A stretch of 64,000 bases of DNA from Macrocystis pyrifera (taxonomy: Eukaryota > Sar > Phaeophyceae > Laminariales > Laminariaceae). Shown here one piece after another: positions 21,385 through 33,322 of this stretch. The notes under the pieces were generated by a model. The model was not told the origin of the DNA. It made no database searches and saw nothing but the letters and a program-made list of their open reading frames with translations. The stretch covers positions 558,001 through 622,000 of the forward strand of contig JASSKH010000011.1 of the NCBI GenBank assembly GCA_031763025.1. Direction: 5' to 3'. The first letter of the stretch is position 1; every line of letters starts with the position of its first letter. Position numbers and translations under genes: made by a program.

Positions 21385-23580
21385 CTTGGTATGTTTTGCA
21401 TTGTTCTTTTTTTCGTTTTCTGTCCTTGAATTGCACGTATATGCTCTCGCACAAGCAGGAAAGGTGTGTGTGCTGCCTTGACATACGATCGTCCTCTCTA
21501 CCCAGCTTCATCAGTACACCCAGTGTCCGTCCTGGTTCCTTATCCTAGATGTACTAATTCTGTGGTCACAGACTGAGACAGAGAGAGACCAAAAATTATG
21601 AATATAATCACAAATCCATGGGTAAAGCAAGTGAAATGCCAGCGTACCGGGTACCATAACACAACAACACGAGCAAGGCCGGAAATAGTAACAAAAATGC
21701 ATTAAAATAGAACAAATTCGGAATGAAACGAAACACAGATGATGCAAGTATATCAGAAAACCTGCTACAGTATAAGGAAAGCATACATACTCAAGAAGGA
21801 CAGAGAGCTGCTGCGAGGACGAAACCAGACGAAGGAAAGGAAGCTACCGGCAGAAGGACGGCGGGGAGGATAAAGGAAACAAAGGGAGAGACAAGGCAGA
21901 AAGCGAAAAGGAAGAGAGAAGGGGGAAGAGAGAAAAGTCGTACTCCAGACGGTAACAGTAACATGGGTGCCCTCTTTGCTAGAAAACCGTTTCGGGAACG
22001 AAGCCACAACATTTGCCATCTCCTTCCTACTCTCGCCAATAACGATGTCAAGAGATATTACTGCCGCTGTCGCGCCCCCCCATTGAACAACTCAACAAGT
22101 CAAACAAAAGCGGCTAGAATTCAAGGTACACAATATGAATGAAGCGGACAGAGAGGCCGTATGATTATAGGTGCAAACTGGCGACTTGCAAATTCCAAGA
22201 GCTCCGTGCTCCAGAACAACCCGGACGCAGCCTGTGGTACGAATTAGAAAGGACAGAGGAAAAGAGTAGTAGGGCAGGTTCTTCTCGAGACTGGAAACAA
22301 ATAAAGGAAAAATAGTCCTTCGCGCATCACATCAGCTACTTGCGAGTGGTTGATTTTTTTTCACGAGCTGATTCGAGCCTATCACCCCATATTCTGTCCA
22401 CCACGAATGACGTCTACTCGTTTTTCACATCCCAGGTAGGTGGTACAATACTGACCACCTTGAACAGCGGGACACGGGGACAGATTGTAATTGAGGTCCT
22501 AGAGCTGGCGTTATCCGTGAAAAAGTGTCCAGACCACCCACGGGCCTTGAAAACCGACGAGAGAGAAGTAGACGTTTTCGTGGGATTTTTTGTTTTCATA
22601 TATTTATGTAAACGAACCGGTTCCAGGTACTCCAAAGCGTGTCTTCGAAACGTTTCGCGAAAATATTCCGAAAACTGACTCCGTTGGGTCATTATGTCAA
22701 ATATCAAATCAAATGTTACACCAAAAGTTGACCCTATACTTAAACTGAGTAATTCCAAGGCAACGCATTTTTTTGCACTTTTACCGCACTAAAGTCTCAA
22801 CAACCGGGCCGTTTTTTGGGGATATGCCCTGAAACTTAGCACACGTCTTCTATGAACCCCTGCCAAGCCGTTGACCGATGGTACTTTCCATCTGTCGTTT
22901 CCGTCCGCCGGGAAGTTTGAATGCCTCGAGACCCAAATATAAAAATGCGAAAACGAGAACATCTGGCGGAAAAGTAAATAAATATGAAAACCCGCTCGGA
23001 AACGGGTTGAAAGGGGTTCATATAACTTGTGTGCCTAATCTCAGGGTCTGCTTACCTCCGACCATCGGCGTAAACATTGGAGGTTGACTCAATTTCGGGC
23101 GGTAGGCCCGAACCAGCCTCTAGGCCAAGCATATTTCGATTTCTTCGTTTGTTTTGGGAACATAGCGAGGTCTAAATGCTCGACGACATGCTGACTCTCG
23201 TGAACTCTACCTGCTTGCTTGCGTTGTCGCGGTCTGGCCTGTAAGGCCTTGCTTTCGTGCTTTGTGCAGGGCTGATTGTGCGGTGCTGTGCTTGTGGCAG
23301 ATGGTCGGCGAGACCATGCTCATAAATAAAGAAACAGATCCGCATTAAATATAAGCGGGGAATAAATCGGAAGAAGACGGGGAAAAACAAATCAGGAGAG
23401 AAAAATCGGGAACTGCAATGTCAAAATGATCGATCGAAAACCATTTTGGAATCGAAAATAAAAGTCAAAAAAGGAAATTTTTATAGCGGATCTGCGACCA
23501 ATTTGAGAATAATCTGCAAATTGTTGTCGTAAGGAGAATCCGGCGTTATGGTTCATGTTCTCTGGCTGAGCAGGTAGCTT
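21385..23580. other. Intergenic, nothing firmly recognised
   Basis: No exon was recognised. About 60 bp at 22160-22215 (TGCAAACTGGCGACTTG) recurs at 45705-45760, so a short dispersed repeat is present. Purine-rich stretch at 21770-21950. Confidence 0.4.
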
Positions 23581-23740
23581 ACTTTGACAACAGCAACTGA
23601 TATTGTTTGGTTTATCGCGCTTGTGGGAATACCAAGTGGATACCGCACGGAACAGTGCTGGCAGATCGGTGGAACACGCGAGCAGACAGGGCTGTTGTTC
23701 GCAGCTGGACAGAGTCGCGCACTGGGCCAGGTATTTCGTG
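23581..23740 (+). repeat. Split direct repeat A1
   Basis: 160 bp beginning ACTTTGACAACAGCAACTGA and ending GGCCAGGTATTTCGTG. It is about 80% identical by eye to A2 at 30425-30585 in the same orientation. Confidence 0.8.
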
Positions 23741-25386
23741 GTCGGTCGATTCATAAGTTCGTCGCTAGGTGACGAATCGGGGAATTGGCGAGAGCAAGAG
23801 CAACATCGGAGGTGGAGCGCTTCATACGTGGCACAGGCGGCGAGCACGGAAGCGTCGACACCATGCATCGCATCGACCGGCATCTTATTACGTGTGGATA
23901 CAACTTGTTTTCCTCCCCGACGCCTGTGGGCCGCGGGCGCGTTTGGAAATGGTTCGGGCGACTTGTATTACTTGTGCAAAAAAAGGGGGAAATAGCAACT
24001 GTTTAACCTCGTGATCAAGCACGTGCGCATCACAGATCGCGACAACGAGATATTATCGGGTTCTTACCTCGAGCGAAAACAGAAATACTATGATACTCGT
24101 ACTCGAGAGAGTGGTCGCGTCCGGTGGTACTCTCGGCAGCCTGGGCGTGGGTACACCATGATATTTGAAGTATATATGGTAACATTGAACGGTGGTATTT
24201 GTATCACTTGGAGCAGCTCATCAGGTTGGAGAAAAATATTCGGTGTCAAAAGGTTCCTGGTATGTACTGACCACATGGAGCTGTAAGGACATAAGCATGC
24301 GCTGGATCGTTGCTGGTTGAACCGTGAGCGACATTATCGCAATTCGACCACACGTAGTGGCAGGGAGAGAGAAAGTAATTACGGCAGGAGGCGATTGGTG
24401 TATCAACAGGGTATTCTAGCTTTGGTACATACCTATCGTGCCCACGATGAGGCCCAGACTATCTGCCATTCTTCTGTAGTTGACCACAAAAATTGGTTCA
24501 CATTGCTGTTGTTGAGTGACTCGTGATATCACACATATTATTGCAATCGGGTTCACACGCCGTGGCAAGGCGACGCAAAAATTACACGTGTAAGGTATCG
24601 CTCATGGAGAACAGCTGAGGATTCCTGCCGGCACCTATCGCGCTTTCGCGGCAGGGTGCAGATTAAATTGAGATTGGCGTGTACGTGCACGATAAAATGA
24701 CGAGGGAACATAAATGTGTGATTGCCCGCGCGGGCTACTGAGTGAGACCTAATCTTCACTGCCGAACGATCGACTCGAGGGGTTTTGAGCGCAAGTAAAA
24801 GTATAAAATATGGCACAATGCATGAATGACTTCCCACGCGCATTGTTGGGTGAGAAAAAGATCCTCACAGCCACATGCTCAAGAGGTCTTGAGCGCGGAC
24901 ACTTGTAGATAGTCAACCGCAACGGAACAAGTTGAGTCTTGTTGGGTGAAAGTGAGTGGAATAATCCACAGGTTGTGGCAAGGTGACAAAAACTTCCAGC
25001 GCTAAAAAGCGTCTGTACACAGTGCAGTTGTATATTCTGGCTTGCTACCTCTCGTGCGGTTACGATGAGGCGAATCATGTCGTGTGTGTCTGCTGACCTT
25101 CAGTAAGTATAAGTTCAATTTAAACAGCTGTGCAGTGTCAGTGGATAGTCTTGCTGGTACCTCTCACGCGGTTGAGATGGGGCGCAGATTAGTTTATGTT
25201 TACATTGCTCCCTAACTGAATGACATTCTGGAATATGGCATACGTCAGATAATATTGATCGGTTAATATGTGAAATATCGGCCCGTATAGCAGCGGAACA
25301 GGTACATGCATATAGATGATCTCGATGATTCTCAAGATAATTTTATTTTCGACTGAAGGACACGGTGCGACCTGAGACGACCACGA

Positions 25387-26760
25387 TGAGCGGTAAGTCG
25401 TGTAGTGCGAGCAGCGGGTCGGCTGGTGGGAGTAACAACGCAGGTAATGTTCGGTCCGTTCAGTTGAGTACGCTGTGCACCTCGAGGCAGTACCGCCGAG
25501 AACGAGGGGTTGATCGAAAATCCAGGACATGCTCAGACACCTTCAAAATGTTTTGGATGACATCCAAGTCAACCTTCTAAACGTTCTGGATGACATCTAA
25601 GTCAATCAACATGCTGACGAGCCAAGCGATGACCAGAGGCAGCACAAAGGTGTGGTTTCCGCTCGCGGTAGCACGTCAGATAAGTTATGGCTAAAGGAGG
25701 GGGCGACGGCTTGAAAGAACCCTAACATTCGAGGGTTTCGGCTCCTTTGCGGGGAGAAACCAAAGGGGTGTGACTTGTCGAGGATCCAACTGCAACGGGT
25801 CGTTAAGAACACTGGCCTAGCACCCTCTGCAGTAGCTGAACATCCTGCTGCCTTAGCGGGGCTTGATGTCATCGCGTTCATGCCGCGTGAGGCGGAACCG
25901 GGCACCGCTGGCATCATCGACACCGAAAAGGAGTTCGCCACTCTAACGAAGGTGTTCCTTTACGTTATTGAGTGGAATCTTACCCCGGTGGGGGGAAAGA
26001 CATGTGTGGAGAAGCTACGCGTGGCATTCCAGAACGGTGTCGACATGGTGACACGACGAAGCTAACTACTAAGCGAGTCAAATGCCGACCCACACGGCGA
26101 GGATAGCCCGCGTCATCAACAAATATATCAAAGATTGGTCGACATCGGTTTACGACGCAGCTCTCTCCGCCAAGTCCAACTGCCAGGACCGGTGCTTCCC
26201 ACCTGTCAGAAGGTTGGCGCCTACATTGACGCCGGTGGACTGACAAATGTCGGAATTCACAAGGACCCGGGTCGCACCTCGCGAAAAAAAAGGACGCGCT
26301 GTTAAACGTGCGCGCAGGGACTAAGAATCCTCTCAGCTGCCGTGCTTCGGTTGGGCCTTCCGGCGGGGATGCCCGTTCGAAAGAGAGGGAAATCCGTGCA
26401 AGTATCGCCATGACTCGGACATCAACGTCCGGGCCGAAAAGAAACGCGATGGAGGCACCAGTGCGGCATCACACAAGAATGCCAAGGCTGGTATTGGCAC
26501 GGTGCCGATCGCTTCCGCGTCAGGCGACGGAACCGGGAGCGGCAAGGGCGAAGGCTCTGTTAAATCGTCCAAGGGTGACGATGAATGGAGGTGCGGGCTT
26601 CGCCAGCTGGCGGGGCCAACCTCGGTGACCCACCGAGCTCGGGTCTCGGGAGATATAACGCACAGCTTGTACGGCTGGGGTTGGCGCCGGTTTCGCAACC
26701 GGATGGGCTCGAGAATTCACATATGTGCTTGATGCTGTGGGGGGGAGTTGCCAGATACCG
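25387..26760 (+). pseudogene. Gag-like region of the tyrosine-recombinase retroelement
   Basis: The first ATG of a serine/glycine-rich N-terminus (MSGKSCSASSGSAGG) is at 25387. Frames shift before the best-preserved part, 25775-26065, with ICIL-free, plausible coding text such as GLAPSAVAEHPAALAGLDVI and DTEKEFATLTKVFLYVIEWN. A CX8CX8CX3H finger lies at 26343-26411 (CFGWAFRRGC, then PCKYRHD), as expected for a nucleic-acid-binding Gag tail, followed by a Gly/Ser/Lys-rich stretch. Several stops. No function beyond a Gag-like role can be supported. Confidence 0.55.
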
Positions 26761-27254
26761 AGATTGATGGCAAGTCTCAGCTGCGGTCGTTTTATTGCAT
26801 GGCGCAGGCGTTCACGATTTTCTTTGAGGTTGGCGGTAAGACGTTTGAGCGCATGCCGGACGTTGAGGCCCAGTTACAGCTGCCTAGCGTTGTCCGGAGT
26901 TAGTTTGGAGTGGCGAAATGATTTCCCAAAGTTGACTATTATAGTTGGCTAGCATTGCAGTCCATGGGGCACCCGTGCATGTCAACAGTTTCTACCGTGA
27001 AAGACATTGTAGGAGTTGCCGAGTCAAAGGAGGGTTCGCGTACATGGCTTTGGTTTCGTCGTCATGATAATAGTGATGTCAAGGATACGGCCAGCATAAA
27101 TGCGACCGACGAGAAGATATTGTACCATGCATTCGCACTGCATACCAAATTACCCGACAAGCTGAAGGTTTCGGCGTGCCTGATACTGACATCACGGTCG
27201 TTCTTACGTACAGCAACCAAAGAAGCGTACAGTAGTTCCGTACGCTGCGGACAT

Positions 27255-29070
27255 TTTCAGCAAGATTCCCGAGCACGTACGGTTCGGGCGAGCGTTTGAC
27301 TTTCCCCTTCGATTGGTTAATGACATTATGGGACTGACGCTGTCGCCATTGACAATAGTGGCGTCCACGTCGCAAACTCGTGCAATGCGTGATCTTAGCT
27401 TTGCGAGTTCGCCATCGTGTCGGGGGACAAATGCGGACACGGACTTCTCCACTGCGCCCCTCTGTCAATTGGGTCATGTGCTGCGAGACGTAGTAAGGCG
27501 AATATTGTACTTGCGGCGGAAATACGGCGTCGGTGTGCGCATCGTCCCCAGTAAAATGGATATCCAAGGCGCACGTAGACAGGTAGTGGTGGAGTGGGAG
27601 CGGTTGCCGACGTGTGAATTCGTATTCCGCGACATGATGGCAGTGGACAGGCGACTGCATTTGGGTGGCGCGATCGCTCGGAATTTAAGTTCCCTTTTGC
27701 GTCATCGCTACAACATTCACACGTTAACAATTATTTGGATGCGATCGTGACGGAATCGGACAGGGAGGTTACCACGCACGTCGAGGGAACACATCCAACA
27801 GCCACAGATCGGCCCGCCCCATTTCCGCGAGGTTGTCGGGTGCCCCTAAGTACAAGTGAGAGTATATATGGTTTTTTTTTCGTGCGGGACTACGTCAACG
27901 ATGATATGATGGTTGAAATTCGATGGTATCCATCGGGCATTCGGTGCTCAATGGCGTCAGTTTCGCTGGCGGCTGATCATTTTCACGTGTATGGCAAACG
28001 GTCAGCGAGGGGACCCCCTCTGCCTAGAAGGTCTCTTTGTTGGACACACGGCAGGGAATATTAGGCATGTATATACAGTAGCCACGACGATCTCACCGCC
28101 GTCCGCAAAACTAACCAAACATCGAAATTTACTGCATTAGTGGCCGACCGAAAGATTGGTTGCTTCGGTGAAGGAGGTGCCGTCGTTGTAAAGGAAAATG
28201 TTACGAGTTTGTGAGGTCGCAAGGGTTGGAAGGTTTTTCATGCGTCACATGCTCAACCACATTGGACTTCCTCCCATTAAGACCTGGCTGGAGAAATTGC
28301 TCCCGTCGCGGGTCTCCCGACGCGGGCAACATCAACTGAGACCCGAATTCCTTGCCGATGTTGAATTTTGGCGGGTACTGCTAGAGGGCGCCCTCGGCTC
28401 ACCCGTTGTAATTTGATACGCACCACTGGTTAGCTTCTGTTCAGAGTCGTATCCACGCACGCTGTGGTCCGACGCATCTGCAGTCTGAGCATTCTATTGG
28501 AGGATATTGTAGTGTGGAGCGTGGTGGAGAGTTGATTTCCATGAGGACGTACGTAATTGATTCTGCCAGAAAGTAGAAGATAGGGACGACTTGTCGGTAA
28601 ATGTCCTGGAACTGTTTGGCATTGTTGTGACAGCGTGGGCTTTCATAGTTCTGGGAGTTAACACACGGCAACACGCGCAAGAAGCTATTTTGTCGCGATG
28701 AGATAAAATGCCCACTGTTCACTGAGTCAACCATTACCGGGGGGGCAAGGAATCGTGGTCAGACAAGTTGTTGCGGATATCGGGGTGGTTAGAGACTGGT
28801 GGTGGTTGGCGTTTTCAAGCCACACACGTCAATGGGGTGGTTTACACCCTGACGGACGGAATATCTCGGTGGGACCGTCCATCCATTCCGTCCGCCTTTC
28901 ATGCTTTCCGGCCCGACGTTAATTGGTAGGAGCAGAATTTGGAGCAAGCGGGTGCAGATCTTTGTACAGGAATTTTAGTGACCAGTACCTCTGTCGATCA
29001 GTTGCGCAATCGTCTGAGAGAACTTACGCGTCGGGTTTCTGGTCTTGGTGTACCTTTCGCGGGTTAACCG
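27255..29070 (+). pseudogene. Reverse transcriptase and RNase H of the retroelement (broken)
   Basis: RT frames: 27313-27750 holds LCQLGHVLRDVVRRILYLRR and RIVPSKMDIQGARRQVVVEW, the fingers/palm region with its catalytic Asp in SKMD. 27735-28064 holds RDYVNDDMMVEIRW, where the expected YVDD reads YVND (AAC for GAC at 27897-27899). 28198-28416 holds RVCEVARVGRFFMRHMLNHI and LRPEFLADVEFW, the connection region. RNase H remnants: DLSVNVLELFGIVVTAWAF (about 28590) and VVYTLTDGISRWDR (about 28835), then DLCTGILVTSTSVDQLRNRL. Frames are interrupted by stops and shifts. These enzymes would have copied the element's RNA into DNA. Confidence 0.78.
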
Positions 29071-29199
29071 CGTAGGGTCAGTATCTGCGACCGTGTCAGT
29101 CGGAAGAAGTCAAAGTGTGGGCTTAGATTGATTTCGTTGCTTAGCGTAGTGCATCACAGGGTTGTCAAGCGGGAACCATTTCAAGCAAGCTAGCTGCGA

Positions 29200-30036
29200 T
29201 TCATAAGTCTCATCCGGTCGATGTTGGTATCGAGCTGTCGATCCGGTCGCCGTTGATCAAGAGTGTATTGCAAGGTATGTCGCGATTGCATACACTGGCA
29301 GGAATACGCCGACGGGTTCGGCTCCCTATATCGTGGGACATGTTGATCAGGGGGCAGGATCTCATACCTTTCTGGAGTTCTGGAGGTAGAGTGCTTTGGC
29401 TATGTTTGGCTATGAGCTTTTTCTTCGCTAGGTTAGATGACGTATTTGCTAACAGCTCAGGTGTGCGTCATCCAGGATATTGTCTCACGCGAAGCTATGT
29501 TGGGTTATTTTCTGGCGACAGTCAGTTAAGGCGTCTTCAATGAACTAGTTATGCCGACCGTGTTGAGGTGCGATTCCACCCCCATGAAAGCGACCAGGCT
29601 CATATTGATGGTGTCATTGTACGTACACGGAGCGAGGTTCGGCGCCCTGTTCTCAGCTGGGTGACGGTGGCGGAGTCGTTGTTCTCATGGTGGCACTACT
29701 GTCATGCCATGTAGCCCTACCTGGACGCATTCCACTTTCCTCGTACCGTTCAGGGGGGCAAGTAAGAGCGTGGGGATATGGTCAGGTGCTGCGAGTGCTG
29801 AGAGGGCTAGTTGAAGAGTTGGGGAGTAACCCCTAAGAGTATGCCCTCCACTCGCTGAGGATAGGATGGGCTCGACGCTTGCTGCTGGAGGTGACGTGTC
29901 GGACTAAGTCATACGGCGAGAAGGAAGGTGGAAACCCGATGTATATGAGGTGTACACCCGCAATAATGCGGACGATGCGGGACACGTGTCTCGTAAACTA
30001 GTAGTTGGCAAGGGTTTGCAAAGACAACCAGGTTAA
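29200..30036 (+). pseudogene. Tyrosine recombinase of the retroelement (broken)
   Basis: 29253-29543 matches the N-terminal/central part of DIRS-type recombinases (GGRVLWLCLAMSFFFARLDD, with the first catalytic Arg in FARLDD; then GVRHPGYCLTR). After several stops the second catalytic box HSLRIG is readable at 29849-29866 and the tyrosine segment VYEVYTRNNADDAGHVSRKL at about 29941-30000, with a candidate nucleophile Tyr at 29953-29955. The frame ends with TAA at 30034-30036. All catalytic boxes survive, but not in one frame. In intact elements this enzyme inserts the cDNA circle. Confidence 0.78.
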
Positions 30037-30106
30037 CATACTGTATGGGGTGAACTATAGAACTGCTGGAGTAACCTCGGTTGTGAAGGAGTACAATAGT
30101 GATGAA

Positions 30107-30277
30107 TCATTAAGTGTCTCAGTCGTCCGATGATTCGTACAGTAGAACCCAGATTGTGAAGGGAGGGAAATACGTTTATGAGCGAAGGCATGTGGGTATT
30201 ACACAGAGTTGGACAATGCGGTACACAAGTCAGCCAGCTGCTCTCCCTCTCAAGAAACAGAACATGATAATATACAA
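30107..30277 (+). repeat. Split direct repeat B1
   Basis: 171 bp with GTGTCTCAGTCG, TTCGTACAGTAGAACCCAGA, ACACAGAGTTGGA and ATGATAATATACAA, repeated in the same orientation at 30782-30952. Confidence 0.8.
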
Positions 30278-30424
30278 GGCAACTCGAAAAAGATATAGAA
30301 CAAAGGAAAACAATATCTGGGATCGGAACCGATATGATAACAATCTGCAGTTGTGTGTAGTAGAGAGAATTCGTCGTTACGGTCTATATTTTGTTGGTGA
30401 GTACGTATAACTAGTACGTATCTC

Positions 30425-30585
30425 ACTTTGACAGCAGCAACGGGCATTGTTTGGTTGATGCCCCTTGTAGGAATACCAAGTGGATACCGCACGGGACGCT
30501 GCTGGCAGACTGGCAGAACACGCGAACAGACAGGGCTGTTGCATTCAACTGGGCAGCGGTCGGTCGCTGGGCCAGGTATTTCGTG
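30425..30585 (+). repeat. Split direct repeat A2
   Basis: Matches A1 (23581-23740); GGAATACCAAGTGGATACCG is shared exactly. It lies between B1 and B2. Confidence 0.8.
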
Positions 30586-30781
30586 ATTCCTCCCGCCCAC
30601 CCACCCTTTCTCTTTCAGTGATGAAGGGATGGAGACATTTACGAGATATCGATATATACTATTCTCGGTTGTTCTCGTGTAACCGAGTTTATTCGTGCTT
30701 ACGTTGTTTTATTTCTTTTCAGCGGCATGCCGGGTTGTTTGCTATGGTATATGCTTTCTTGGAAGAACACAATGATGTTGG

Positions 30782-30952
30782 ACGATTGGGTGTCTCAGTC
30801 GTTCTAGAATTCGTACAGTAGAACCCAGACAGTGAAGGGACGGAGACGCGTTTATGAGCGAATAATATGGGTATGACACAGAGTTGGATAACGCGGTACG
30901 CATGTCAGCCAGCTGCTTTACCTCCCAAGCCACAGAAAATGATAATATACAA
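30782..30952 (+). repeat. Split direct repeat B2
   Basis: Matches B1 (30107-30277) and defines the right end of the element. Confidence 0.8.
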
Positions 30953-31383
30953 CACAGGATGTTCTCAGTTTGCAAAACTGAGTCTCAGCTGCGATAATTT
31001 CAAATATGTCTGTCTGCCTGTCTGTCTGCCTGTCTGTCCGCATGGATTATATTTTTGAACACTTTCCGTTGGTCGATATGTAAGGTCGTTGTACATGATA
31101 TTCGTACGACGTATCCGACCTTTACGAACCTAATATTCTGAAACATACTATACCGCCTAGCCATATAATACATCCACGACACCGTACCATCGTACCATAC
31201 CGCCAACATACCGTATACATTGCTTTTCTCGTACCACACCGTTTTTCCCGTATACCATACCACCAACATATCCTATATCGCATACCGTGTTTGTTCCATA
31301 TAGTATATATCAAACCGTAGTACCATAATACCAGTTACCATGTACCCACATACGATATCACATCAAGTACTCAAGAAGAGAGT

Positions 31384-31690
31384 ACGTTGAAGGTACCGTG
31401 TGATGAGGTGATAAGTGAGGTGAAGGTGCAAGGTGTTGAGGTGATATACGAGGAGGTGATGGCGCATAGAGAGCGATGGCACCAGGGAGCAGCAGCAGCA
31501 GCCGCAACGGCAACAGCAGCCTCAGCAGTCACGTCTGCAACAGCAGTAGCAGGACCACAAGAGCATATGTTGAAGGTGCAAGGTGATGAGGTGATAAATA
31601 AGGATGTGAAGCGCAAAGGGAGAGCGATGATACCAGGGAGCAGTCGAAGCCGCAACGGCAACAGCAGCCAGCAGCCACGTCTGCAACAGA
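31384..31690 (+). repeat. GTTGAAGGTGCAAGGTGATG tandem pair with CAG/GCA-rich halves
   Basis: Two units of roughly 175 bp (from 31386 and from about 31570), each starting with a GAGGTGATA-rich part and ending in GCAGCAGC/CAACAGCAG-rich sequence. They create a 197-codon open frame (31387-31980) rich in Ala, Gln and Val. Repetition rather than selection seems to explain the frame, so it is not called as a gene. Confidence 0.6.
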
Positions 31691-31789
31691 AACAGCAGGA
31701 CCAAGCGGGTCCGCTATGCGCGTGCGACGATCGCCCCGAAGAACAACAGCAGCAACAACAAGTGCACCAGCGCATGCTATCGCTCGTTA

Positions 31790-32945
31790 GATATGATACT
31801 GCTGTACCAAAACGCTCGTTGGGGATCTCTTATATGACGAGCGATGGCAGAGCGTCAAGTGAAAAATATTCACATATGCCTTCAGGGCGACAGAGCATGA
31901 ACGCGTATAGTAGATACTACTGCTGCATGTGCCAAAACGCTTGTTGGGGATCTCTGTTACTATATGACCAGCGATGGTAGAGCGTCAAGTGCATAAGCGC
32001 ATATACATATATTGTGCCTTCAGGCTTCAGGACGACAGAGCAGGAACGAGAATAGATACCATACTGCCGTTGTTCCAACACGACAACTACACAAGAGCAG
32101 CGAGCGCGCGACGAGCAACAACACCGCAAGTACACAACAAGAGCATTCCTTGAAGGGGGACAGAGCCTGACCGTCGTCCCTTTCGGTACTCTTACAGTAA
32201 CCACATCGGAAATGCTGTTGTTGCGAACTGCTTGTTGGAGATCTCTTATATTTCGCGGCACAAAGACCTCTTGTCAATCTTTTCTTTACCTTGCAGTCGG
32301 CAGCTCTCTGACCGAAGAGTGTGGTGCAGAAATCTTCTATTTGCCTGTCGATTATTTTTTATTTCGGTTTCATTTGGCGATCCTCGTCGTATATTTCGGT
32401 ACTCTAATATAACCCCGCTGTTGAAAAGCGTCGTCAGGTCTCTGACCGCTTGTTGAGGATCTCTTATCCCCGTTCATGTTTATGTGCCTCCTCTTTGTGT
32501 CATGTTTTTTCATTTTGCGATCCTCGTCGCATAGTTCGGTACCCGAATAACCCCGCTGTTGAAAATACACGGGAGATGCTGTTGTTGCGGAACTGCTTGC
32601 TGGGGATCTCTGATATTTTGCGGTACAGAGATGTCTTCTCAACCTGCCGCTGACCTTGTAGTTTTTAATTGACCAACATAGTGTCGCCAGCTCTCTGACC
32701 GTTTGTTGGAGATCTCTTATCTCCGTTCATGTTTGTGTGCTTCCTCTCTGTCATGCTTTTCATTGGCCAACAGAGCGTCGTCAGCTCTCTGATCGCTCGT
32801 TGGGGATCTCTTATATTTCACGGTACAGAGATTTCTTGTCTATCTATTCTGTCGTTTTCGTCTGTCGTTTACTTTTTACTTAGCTTTCATGTTGCGGTCC
32901 TTGTCGCATATTTCGGTCCTCTATATTAACTCCGCTGTTGAATAT
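31790..32945 (+). repeat. Degenerate repeats with GGGGATCTCTTATATTTCGCGG core
   Basis: At least seven units (near 31826, 31945, 32235, 32454, 32599, 32707 and 32803) share TTGTTGGGGATCTCTTATAT and often GCGGTACAGAGA. Two more diverged ones occur at 34087 and 34425. The unit length is irregular (about 100-150 bp). No coding potential is seen. Confidence 0.65.
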
Positions 32946-32954
32946 ACATCGGAA

Positions 32955-33322
32955 ATGCTGAGCGAGTCGGGGAAATATCGTGGTCGATCATTTCCAGTTC
33001 CTACGAGAAGAGGCTGTCGGTTGAGTCACGAGTGCTGGATGCCACTCAACGCCGCCGACATTGCTGCTGTTGAAGGTGATGGCTGCGCCGACCTCTGATC
33101 TTCACAGAGTTCATACTCCACCGACGGGCGGGTTGTACTTGGATTGAAGGTTCGGATTGTATAGTGGTGCTATATATGCGCTGTTGTTGCTGCAGAGCTA
33201 TGTGACTGCTCCTGCTGCATGCTGCTGCAGAGCTGTGATGTGTGTTGTGCGTTTCTGCTGGGCCAGAATGTGCCACATTCTGAAAAAAAATGCCCAGAAG
33301 CTTGCTACCAAATAATATTATG
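32955..33322 (+). repeat. Duplicated segment D1 (copy 1)
   Basis: About 350 bp directly repeated at 34617-34950 (shared blocks GGGGAAATAT, TTTCCAGTT, GAGGCTGTCGGTTG, TGCTGTTGAAGG, GCTCCTGCTGCATGCTGC, TACCAAATAAT). The flanks at 33375 and 34100 are in turn repeated at 36366 and 36475, so 32-36.6 kb is built from local duplications. Confidence 0.7.

Larger units (their letters stand above)
23581..30952 (+). mobile_element. Tyrosine-recombinase (DIRS-order) retroelement with Ngaro/PAT-type split direct repeats
   Basis: A 7.4-kb element. Layout: A1 repeat (23581-23740), untranslated region, Gag-like frames (about 25387-26760), RT (about 27300-28416), RNase H (28440-29070), tyrosine recombinase (about 29200-30036), B1 (30107-30277), A2 (30425-30585), B2 (30782-30952). 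Such an A1-ORFs-B1-A2-B2 arrangement defines Ngaro and PAT members of the DIRS order, which integrate with a recombinase instead of an integrase. Many stops and frameshifts and an altered RT active site indicate the copy is dead. Sequence before A1 and after B2 shares no similarity with the element, so the ends are probably close. Confidence 0.82.

Noticed and set aside
31387-31980. 197-codon plus-strand frame rich in Ala and Gln
   Set aside because: Explained by two tandem repeat units with CAG/GCA tracts; no domain and no splice or promoter context.
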